Shown here: positions 43,572 through 50,287 of the stretch, one piece after another | Layout: every line of letters starts with the position of its first letter | Numbering within the stretch: position 1 is the first letter of the stretch | NCBI GenBank assembly: GCA_937922435.1 | Contig: CAKZVT010000054.1 | Coordinates: 1 to 50,287 of the forward strand | Direction of reading: 5' to 3' | DNA from: an uncultured Prevotella sp. | GTDB lineage: Bacteria; Bacteroidota; Bacteroidia; Bacteroidales; Bacteroidaceae | DNA: 50,287 nt | Position numbers and translations under genes: made by a program | The notes under the pieces: model-generated | Told to the model about the DNA's origin: nothing | The model's database searches: none | Seen by the model: only the letters and a program-made list of their open reading frames with translations

Positions 43572-45522
43572 TGTAGTCTGATTTGTTGTTTATTATTTCG
43601 GTAAAGTCATACGCCACAGGGGCTTTCAGCAGGTTGGGGTCGGCGTTGGTCTCGACGGGCGGGTACACCATTGACCAGAGGTTGTCGTCCTCTCCGAGCT
43701 GCGTGGAGTGCACGAAGCTGCCTTCGGGTATGTTGTGGACGCACTCCTTGCTCTTGCGGTATATGGTGTATTGGCCCGTGCTGTAGCTTGTAGCCAGGGC
43801 TACGGTGCCCAGTTTCTGCGGGTTCTGCTCGTTGTAGCTGTACTTGTAGTTGTAAAGGCGGTAGCAGCCCATGATGGAGTCGCCCTCGTTGTCTATGATG
43901 CGGTTGTTCTGATAGTCGAGCATACGCTGCAAGTGCTCCTTGCCCATGAAGGAACGGCGCACGATGTCGGGCCAGAAAAGACCTTCCATGTAGGTCTCGA
44001 GGCGGCGTTCCACAAGCAGCGAGTCAAGGTTGAACGTGCCTGTCTGCCCGTAGTCGCCGGGATAGGTGCCGTCGGCCAGCTCCATTTTGTATGCACGGCG
44101 GCGCACGGTGTTGACTCCTTCGAGTATGCGTGGGTCTGTGGTTTCGGTCATGTTGTACAGACCCATGTAGGCTTCGGTAAGGTTCATGTAGGCTTCGGCC
44201 AACCTAAGCATTGGCGTACAGAGCCCGGAGTTGCCGTTGAAGGCGATGTTGTCGGTGGCGATGGGGCCGCCCACGACGTGCTTCTTTATGCCGAGCGTGG
44301 TGTTTTCGGGCGACACCGTCCACGGAGTGCCCTTCTCCTGGCCGCTCTCATTCTCGTTGGCTTCAACGCAGTCGTCGTAGTCGTACTCGTGGAAGAGGTA
44401 GTCGTAGGTCATGCCCGACGGCATTATGTTGCCGCGTGTGCGGCTTAGTCCGCCGCGCTTTATTGACGTGAATATGAAATCGTACGACGCCTTGGTAGAC
44501 CACGCCTTGCCGTAGTTGTTGTCAAGGCACTCGCTGTAGCACAGCTCTCCCTGCAAGTCGTTGCCCAAGCCGTATGAAGTGGTGCTGCCGGCTACGAACT
44601 GAAGGGCGAAAAGCACCTCGCTGTTGTTGTTGTTCTGCACGCGCCAGATTTGCTCGTAGTCGTCCATCATGCCGTAGCCTGCTGCCGGGGCGTCGTTTAT
44701 TGCGCGTGTAGCGGCGGCTACGGCCTTGGCGTAGTAGAACTCGGCGAGCGACTGTGCTGCCTGGTAGTCGGCGTCGTCGGCATAGTACTTGTCGAGCACG
44801 CGGGTCTTGAAGTCGGCCGAATAGTGGCCTCCCTTGGCGTATGCCCCGGCGGTAAGATAGAGGCGCGAGAGGAGCACGTCGGCCGAAGTCTTGCTCACGC
44901 GGCCTTTGTCTCCGGGCATCACGGGCAGCCACTTGCGGGCGTACTCGGCCTCGCAGACGGCGAACTGGAGCACGTCTTCGAAGCGGTTGGCGTATGCCGT
45001 CTCGCTGGCGGTTACGGCGTTGGTGACGATGGGCACGTCGTGCCAGTACATCGCGAGGAACCAGTAGGCCAGCGAGCGCATGAAGCGCGCCTCGGCGATG
45101 CACTGGTTAGCCTCCTCCTGCGAGCACACTCCGTGACTTACGCAGTAAGGGGCGTAGTCGTCGATGACGTAACCCGCTTGCGTGACTACGTTGTAGAGGC
45201 TGCCCCATGCGTGGGTGAGCGAGGTGTTTTCGACGTCCTCGTTGAGCGATGCCTGCACGTTCCAGTCGTTGCTGGTGCTGGAGTTGTTGAGTACGTTGTT
45301 GGCGCGCGCGTCGCCCAACTGTATGAAGCGCCGCTTGTGGAAGTAGTACCACGGCGACGTGTATAAGCTGGCCGTGGTGGCGCGCAGCGCGTCGAGCGTG
45401 GTCAGCTCGTCGTGGGCGGGCGTGTAACGCTCGTTGGTCGTGTCGAGGTAGTCGTCGCAACCTACGGTAAGAGCGCACACGGCGCACAGCGCGATGGTCT
45501 TGATTGATGATGATATTTTCAT
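43558..45522 (-). CDS. SusD/RagB-family nutrient-binding lipoprotein
   Basis: A 654-residue protein with a lipoprotein signal ending at Cys22 (LTVGC, then DDYLD), the typical SusD start. The helical body with TPR-like repeats is evident (for example QCIAEARFMRSLAYWFLAMYW and LAEAYMNLTEAYMGL), and the C-terminal KLGTVALATSYSTGQY region fits the family. SusD forms the lid of the SusC channel and presents glycan to it. It follows susC after a 342-bp stretch of repeats, much longer than the usual short gap. The stop overlaps the next gene. Expression is probably driven from the susC promoter. Confidence 0.94.
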   Translation of the reverse strand: MKISSSIKTIALCAVCALTVGCDDYLDTTNERYTPAHDELTTLDALRATTASLYTSPWYYFHKRRFIQLGDARANNVLNNSSTSNDWNVQASLNEDVENTSLTHAWGSLYNVVTQAGYVIDDYAPYCVSHGVCSQEEANQCIAEARFMRSLAYWFLAMYWHDVPIVTNAVTASETAYANRFEDVLQFAVCEAEYARKWLPVMPGDKGRVSKTSADVLLSRLYLTAGAYAKGGHYSADFKTRVLDKYYADDADYQAAQSLAEFYYAKAVAAATRAINDAPAAGYGMMDDYEQIWRVQNNNNSEVLFALQFVAGSTTSYGLGNDLQGELCYSECLDNNYGKAWSTKASYDFIFTSIKRGGLSRTRGNIMPSGMTYDYLFHEYDYDDCVEANENESGQEKGTPWTVSPENTTLGIKKHVVGGPIATDNIAFNGNSGLCTPMLRLAEAYMNLTEAYMGLYNMTETTDPRILEGVNTVRRRAYKMELADGTYPGDYGQTGTFNLDSLLVERRLETYMEGLFWPDIVRRSFMGKEHLQRMLDYQNNRIIDNEGDSIMGCYRLYNYKYSYNEQNPQKLGTVALATSYSTGQYTIYRKSKECVHNIPEGSFVHSTQLGEDDNLWSMVYPPVETNADPNLLKAPVAYDFTEIINNKSDYNEYE

Positions 45523-45864
45523 AATTGTAATATTTTATACCCACCCCAACCCCTCCCCAAGGGAGGGGAGATTGGTATGCCTTGCAGGGTATTTCAGGAT
45601 GAGCCTGACGTGTCACGGCTTCCGCAGGGGCAATCAGGCTCCCTCCCTTTGGGAGGGCTGGGGTGGGTGTTATGTATCTCCTTGATATTCAACGCATTGG
45701 CTTTGCCGCTGTAAAAGACCGTCTTTTGGCTTTCAAAAGGTGGCCTTTTAGCGTGCGAAAGACGGTCTTTCGCATTGCCGTTTGCCGCCTTTTGCAAGTC
45801 GGCCGTAGAGTGTCCGCGCGGCGCAAGCCCGATTTTTCATTTTTCATTTTTCATTTTTAATTTC
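45523..45864. repeat. 342-bp repeat block between susC and susD
   Basis: It contains an inverted-repeat element (45538-45671; ACCCACCCCAACCCC with its complement GGTGGGTGT), a four-unit 22-bp-period palindrome array (about 45711-45797), a GC-rich stretch, and a tandem TTTTTCAT repeat (45834-45862) abutting the susC stop codon. No gene is seen. Confidence 0.85.
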
Positions 45865-48800
45865 TTAAAACGTTGCCTCGAGCGTGAATATGAACGAACG
45901 CGGACTTGGCACGCGTCCTGTATCTACACCGTACATGAGCATTCCCTGGCCTGACATTGAGTACTGGCCGTTCTGGCTTCCCACTTCGGGGTCGTAGCCG
46001 GTGTAGCCCGTAAAGGTGTAGACGTTCTGCACGTTGCCCGACAGCTTGAGGCTTTGCAGCATGAGCTTCTTGCAGATGCTGCGCGGGAAAGAGTACGAGA
46101 GGACGATGTTCTTGATGCGCAGGTAGTCGGCATCCTCGACGTAGCGGTCGCTCACGCGCGAGTTGTAGTTGCCGTGGTTGTTGTCGATGCGCGTCTCTGA
46201 CGGGTCCGCCCCTTCCACTACGTAGACGTTCCACACGTCCTGGTTGCCCGGGTTGCCGTCGCGGTAGGCCCACTTGGCGTAGTTGTTTACGCGTGTGAAC
46301 TTGTTTGTAACGGAGCCGCTAAGGAGTGAAGGCTCGTCCATCTGGCGGCGTTGCCAGTTGAACACCTTGTTGCCCACGCTGCCGTACATGAAGACGGAGA
46401 GCGACCAACGCTTGTAGGTGAACGTGTTGTTCCAGCCGAAGGTGTACTTGGGCAGTCCGCTGCCGAGGTAGTCGCGGTCTTCTGAATTGATTATTCCGTC
46501 GCCGTTGAGGTCCTTGAACAAAAGGTCGCCGATTGACGTTTTCAGAGCCGATGCCGACGCGTTGCTCACCACCGTGCCCACGCGGTAGTTGGGAGTGGCG
46601 GCAATGACGGTGCTCGTACCGTCGCCGTTGTCGCGCAGGAAGTCGGCGGCCGAGTTGATGCGGCCTGCCACGCGGTAGCCGTAATACTGGCTCACGCTGT
46701 GGCCTACGGCCGTGCGGGTGACTGTCTCGCCGCCCCACGTCTTGAAGTCGAGCGTCTTGTCGATGAATCCAGTCTCACTGTTAAGCTCGGTTATTTCGTT
46801 GCGGTTGAGTGAGTAGGTAAGGCCCGTCTTCCACTTGAAGTTCTTTTTGTTGATTACCGTGGCGTTGAGTGTAATCTCGATGCCCTCGTTGCGCATGGAG
46901 CCTACGTTGGCCCACTGCGCCGACGTGCCGCCGGTTACGTGCGTTCCGGTGTACCACGGTAGGGCAGTCTGCAACAGGAGGTCTTTCGTGTCCTTGCGGT
47001 AGATGTCGAAGATGAACTCCACACGGTTGTCCCAGAGGCTAAGGTCAAGACCGGCGTTCCACGAGTGGGTCTTTTCCCAGGTAAGTCCGTCGTAGTTGGG
47101 CATGTTGGCTGTGAGATAGCCCGTGCCGAAGTTGGAGTTCATGTTGGTGAACGTCGGCTGGTATGTGTTGTCGGCCAAGTTGGCGTTACCCACAAGACCG
47201 TAGCCTACACGGAGCTTGAGCGAGTTGACGGTTTCCAGGAGCGGCATGAAGAAAGGCTCTTCGGAGATGCGCCATGCGAGGGCTACGGATGGGAATGTGC
47301 CCCAGCGTTGTCCGCGTGCGAAGCGCGAGCTGCCGTCGTGGCGCACGGTAGCCGTGAGCAGGTAACGGTCGAGCCAGTTATAGGTAAGACGACCGAAAAA
47401 GCTGACGAAGCGTTCTGTAGTAGTCCAGCCGTCGTTGGAGTCCTGTGTTCCGTCGCCGCCTACGAGGGCCAGGTTGTCGTCGCTTCCGCCGAGACGCTGG
47501 CCGTAGAGGTAGTCGCGGTAGCGGTCGTTCATCTCGAATCCAGCCATGAGCGAGAGCTTGTGCGACCTGATTTTCCAGTTGCCGGTAGCGACTGATTTGA
47601 GCGACATGTACTGGTTGTAGGTTTTTGAAGCCTGGTGTGTGGCGTAGTCGCGGCGCGTTCCGCCGAGGTCGTATGACGGCAGCAGGTAGCGGTAGTTCTC
47701 GGTGTTCACATCGTAAGTCACCTCGTTTCGCCAGCTAAGCCACTTCCATGGCTTCAGCGTAAAGTGGAAGTTTGCGCGCGTTGATGACTTTTTCGTCTTG
47801 CGCGTTGTTATGGAGGCGATGGCTACGGGGTTGGGAGTCCACGAGTTGGTCTCGCTGTTGTAGCCGGCCTTTCCCCACGTGCCGTCCTCGTTCTTTACGG
47901 GAATGTTGGGCAGCATGCCCAGCGCGTTGCCTACAACTCCCCATGAGGCCATGCCCGAGTTGTTGTCGGTGTGCGATATGTTGACCGTCGCGCCGAGGTC
48001 GAGCCACTTGTAAGCCTTGATGTCCATAGACGTGCGGAGGGTGAAACGGTCGAAGCCGTTGTTGATGATGATGCCGTCCTCGGAGTAGTATCCGCCCGAA
48101 ACGCTGTAATTTACGTTCTTAGCTCCGCCGCGCACGGAGAGGTTGTATTCCTGCCTTACGCCAGTACGGAAGAGCGCGTCCTGCCAGTCGGTGCCCTCGC
48201 CGAGCAGTTCCGGGTTGGCAAGGTAGCCTTCGCTCGACTCCGATATGCCGAGGTCGGTGATGTAGGCGGCCATCTGGCGCAGGTTCATCACGTCGAGTTT
48301 CTTTGGCAGGTTACTGAATCCGGCTGTGGCCTTTAGGCTGATGCGCGGCGCGCCTTCCTTGCCTTTCTTCATGTTTACGATGATGACGCCGTTGGCGGCC
48401 TGCGCTCCGTAGATGGCGGTTGCCGACGCGTCTTTCAGTATTTCGATGCTCTCGATGTCGTTGGGGTTAAGCCCGTCGAGCGGGTTCGAGTAGGTGTCCT
48501 GTCCGGCTTCGCTGCGTATGATTGAGCCGTCGATGACGTACACCGGCTCGTTCGACGAGTTGAGCGAGTTCACACCGCGTATTTGGATGCTCGTGCTTGA
48601 GCCTGCCGCGCCGCTGTTCGAGGTCATCGTCAGTCCGGCTGCACGTCCCTGGAGCATCTGGTCCATTGTTGCCGCGCTTGTCTGTTCAAGGTCTTCGGCC
48701 CTGACCGATACTACCGAGCCGGTGATGTCGCTGCGCTTCATCGTTCCGTAACCTACGGCCACCACCTCGTTGAGCACGTGTGTGTCGTCTTCGAGCGTCA

Positions 48801-49077
48801 CTTTCATTGTCTTTTGCGCCTTTACCTCCTTCGTCTTGTAGCCGATGTAGCTGAAGGTGAGCGTCTTCCCTTCGGGCACTTGTATCTTGAAGTGTCCGTC
48901 AAGGTCGGTCACTGTCCCCACGCTGCTGCCCTTCAGCTGCACGGTGCAGCCTATGAGGGGGTCGCCGTTGGCATCGGCCACGGTGCCGGTGACGGTCACC
49001 ATGCCTTGCGCCAGCGCCGCCGCAGGCAGCAACGCCATGACGGACAGCAACAGGAATTGCATAATCCTTTGTTTCAT
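45865..49077 (-). CDS. SusC/RagA-family TonB-linked outer-membrane transporter
   Basis: A 1070-residue protein with a signal peptide cleaved near AALAQ (residue 24), a CarboxypepD-regulatory-like domain (about 27-110, with GTVADANGDPLIGCTVQLKG), a TonB-box-like LNEVVAVGYGTMKRSDITGS, a plug (about 130-250, with GRAAGLTMTSNSGAAGSS and IEILKDASATAIYGAQAANG) and a barrel ending in RSFIFTLEATF. This is the full SusC plan. It imports oligosaccharides with SusD, energised by TonB. It is the first gene of the polysaccharide locus, next to the hybrid regulator. Confidence 0.95.
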   Translation of the reverse strand: MKQRIMQFLLLSVMALLPAAALAQGMVTVTGTVADANGDPLIGCTVQLKGSSVGTVTDLDGHFKIQVPEGKTLTFSYIGYKTKEVKAQKTMKVTLEDDTHVLNEVVAVGYGTMKRSDITGSVVSVRAEDLEQTSAATMDQMLQGRAAGLTMTSNSGAAGSSTSIQIRGVNSLNSSNEPVYVIDGSIIRSEAGQDTYSNPLDGLNPNDIESIEILKDASATAIYGAQAANGVIIVNMKKGKEGAPRISLKATAGFSNLPKKLDVMNLRQMAAYITDLGISESSEGYLANPELLGEGTDWQDALFRTGVRQEYNLSVRGGAKNVNYSVSGGYYSEDGIIINNGFDRFTLRTSMDIKAYKWLDLGATVNISHTDNNSGMASWGVVGNALGMLPNIPVKNEDGTWGKAGYNSETNSWTPNPVAIASITTRKTKKSSTRANFHFTLKPWKWLSWRNEVTYDVNTENYRYLLPSYDLGGTRRDYATHQASKTYNQYMSLKSVATGNWKIRSHKLSLMAGFEMNDRYRDYLYGQRLGGSDDNLALVGGDGTQDSNDGWTTTERFVSFFGRLTYNWLDRYLLTATVRHDGSSRFARGQRWGTFPSVALAWRISEEPFFMPLLETVNSLKLRVGYGLVGNANLADNTYQPTFTNMNSNFGTGYLTANMPNYDGLTWEKTHSWNAGLDLSLWDNRVEFIFDIYRKDTKDLLLQTALPWYTGTHVTGGTSAQWANVGSMRNEGIEITLNATVINKKNFKWKTGLTYSLNRNEITELNSETGFIDKTLDFKTWGGETVTRTAVGHSVSQYYGYRVAGRINSAADFLRDNGDGTSTVIAATPNYRVGTVVSNASASALKTSIGDLLFKDLNGDGIINSEDRDYLGSGLPKYTFGWNNTFTYKRWSLSVFMYGSVGNKVFNWQRRQMDEPSLLSGSVTNKFTRVNNYAKWAYRDGNPGNQDVWNVYVVEGADPSETRIDNNHGNYNSRVSDRYVEDADYLRIKNIVLSYSFPRSICKKLMLQSLKLSGNVQNVYTFTGYTGYDPEVGSQNGQYSMSGQGMLMYGVDTGRVPSPRSFIFTLEATF

Positions 49078-49146
49078 AAACGTGTTTTTTATTGTTAGTA
49101 AATCGTATTTTGCACCGCAGCTGGAAAGGTTTTCACCTCATGGATG

Positions 49147-49154
49147 CAAAATTA
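49147..49154 (-). promoter_or_regulatory. Candidate -7 box for the susC operon
   Basis: TAATTTTG on the minus strand fits TAnnTTTG and lies 70 bp before the susC start. No good -33 box is at the usual distance, as is common for activator-dependent promoters. The 177-bp gap up to the hybrid regulator may hold its binding site; I saw no clear direct repeat there. Confidence 0.5.
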
Positions 49155-49254
49155 CGGCAAGCGCGCCATACCGCCTAAATGTGGCGTTGTATGGCGCGCG
49201 TAATTTGTTAAGCGTCGTTTACGTAGCGTTTCAACGGCATACGTATTTGTAACA

Positions 49255-50287
49255 TCAGGCTTCCCGGTCTCCTTTCGGCGCGTGCTTTGCCATGTATTCG
49301 GACGGACTTGAGCCAAAATATTTCTTGAATGCGGCGGCGAAATGGTTGGGGTTGACCATGCCCACGGCATAAGTTACCTGCGACACGGTGATGTCTCCCT
49401 GCTCCAACAGCTTTGCGGCTTGCTGCATGCGCAGGTTGCGTATGAACTCGCCGATGGTAATTCCCGTCATCTCTTTCACGCGGCGGTGCAGCTGAACGCG
49501 GCTAAGCCCAACCTCGGCGGCCAGCGCCTCGACGTTGAAGTCGCTGTCGGAGAGGCGGTCGTTGACAACCTTCATGATTTTCTCCATCAGCTGCGCGTCG
49601 TTGCCTTTCAGCTCGATTGGCTTCACGGTGTCCTTCTGTTCCTGCACGCCGGAGAACTTTCCGCGCACCCGTTGGCGGTTGGCTATGAGCGAGGCGGCCG
49701 TTGCAAGCAGCTCTTCCAGGTCGAAAGGCTTGTCTATGTAAGCGTCGGCACCGTAGTCGAGACCCTCCACACGCGATGCCTGCTCTACCTTGGTGGTGAG
49801 CAGAATGACGGGTATGTGGCTCGTCTTGGTATTGTTTTTCAGGCGGCGCAGCAATGTGAAGCCGTCCATCTCGGGCATCATCACGTCGCTGACTACGAGG
49901 TCGGGCAGCTTGTCTGTCACGGCTTCAAGAGCCTCGCGGCCGTTGGCGTAAGTGTCAACGTGGTAGTCAAGCCCCATTTCCGACGCGAGGAAGTTGCGTA
50001 TTCCCTCGTCGTCGTCAACCACGGCGATGCGGTAATTCGTCGCCCTGCGCGGCTTTCGCTGCTTGGGCTCGTCGTCGGCTGCGGTGCCGGCCTCGGCCCT
50101 GCGGCGGTTGTCCTTTTCGGTCTTGTCGGCGAAGTAGCTGCCGTCCACGATGCTGTCCTTGGCAAGATGGCCTGCGCCTTGCGGCAATGTGACGGTGAAC
50201 ACCGAGCCAGCAGTGCCGTCGGTGCGGTTTCGTGCGGTGATGTCTCCGCCGTGGAGCTTTACCAATTTATATGTAAGGTTGAGGCCG
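49255..50287 (-). CDS. Hybrid two-component regulator, C-terminal part (cut by window end)
   Basis: The reading frame runs off the right edge of the window, so only the last 343 residues are seen. It starts with the end of a histidine-kinase ATPase domain (GLNLTYKLVKLHGGDIT, the G2 region), continues into a response-regulator domain (YRIAVVDDDEG; phosphoacceptor Asp in VVSDVMMPEMDG; Lys in DKPFD), and ends in an AraC-type DNA-binding domain (VEALAAEVGLSRVQLHRRVK and the second helix pair around NHFAAAFKKYFGSSPSEY). Hybrid regulators sense glycan fragments in the periplasm and activate the adjacent polysaccharide locus. Confidence 0.93.
   Translation of the reverse strand, partial: GLNLTYKLVKLHGGDITARNRTDGTAGSVFTVTLPQGAGHLAKDSIVDGSYFADKTEKDNRRRAEAGTAADDEPKQRKPRRATNYRIAVVDDDEGIRNFLASEMGLDYHVDTYANGREALEAVTDKLPDLVVSDVMMPEMDGFTLLRRLKNNTKTSHIPVILLTTKVEQASRVEGLDYGADAYIDKPFDLEELLATAASLIANRQRVRGKFSGVQEQKDTVKPIELKGNDAQLMEKIMKVVNDRLSDSDFNVEALAAEVGLSRVQLHRRVKEMTGITIGEFIRNLRMQQAAKLLEQGDITVSQVTYAVGMVNPNHFAAAFKKYFGSSPSEYMAKHAPKGDREA

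Overview
The window looks like the chromosome of a GC-rich, Prevotella-like member of the order Bacteroidales. Four things point there: SusC/SusD pairs with a hybrid two-component regulator, lipoproteins with the Cys-Ser-Asp-Asp type signal, promoter boxes of the Bacteroidetes form TAnnTTTG, and a large type II-C Cas9 with 47-bp CRISPR repeats. The genus is an inference. Gene calls rest on reading frames and recognised motifs; no database search was possible.

Layout. (1) 144-5276: ribD on the minus strand, then a plus-strand block of an SPFH/band-7 membrane protein, two paralogous membrane proteins of unknown function, an Arc-like small protein, prmC and recX. (2) 5738-19125, minus strand: a run that reads as an iron/heme-c envelope locus. 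In transcription order it has a TonB-dependent receptor, a DUF4374 lipoprotein, a PepSY membrane protein, an outer-membrane barrel with an acidic loop, an imelysin lipoprotein, a di-heme oxidoreductase lipoprotein and the cytochrome c synthase CcsBA. (3) 19445-22114: tRNA-Arg(CCT), then an outer-membrane beta-barrel receptor. (4) 22115-31664: a complete type II-C CRISPR-Cas locus with 42 repeats and 41 spacers, cas2, cas1, cas9, and a tracrRNA gene divergent from cas9. (5) 31763-35309: two tandem fimbrillin-like lipoproteins. (6) 35717-50287, minus strand: a polysaccharide utilisation locus (hybrid regulator, SusC, SusD, two surface glycan-binding lipoproteins, a 52-residue secreted peptide, a GDSL esterase, a GH43 glycosidase and a beta-helix lipoprotein).

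The most interesting structure is in the CRISPR locus. Every 47-bp repeat carries a Bacteroidetes-type promoter (TTG, 19 bp, TATCTTTG) pointing into the next spacer, and the tracrRNA gene has the same architecture (TTTG, 19 bp, TATCTTAG). Repeat nt 1-22 pair with the tracrRNA, nt 24-31 form the -7 box, and the predicted start lies near nt 37-40. Each spacer could therefore be its own transcription unit. The array begins on the base after the stop codon of the upstream receptor gene. Its decayed repeats are at the transcription-upstream end.

A second theme is dense intergenic repeats. Ten arrays of a quasi-palindrome with a 22-bp period recur through the window, along with several families of long inverted repeats. 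They sit at gene boundaries, produce misleading N-terminal extensions of reading frames, separate susC from susD by about 340 bp, and one repeat type appears to have been absorbed into the coding sequence of ccsBA.
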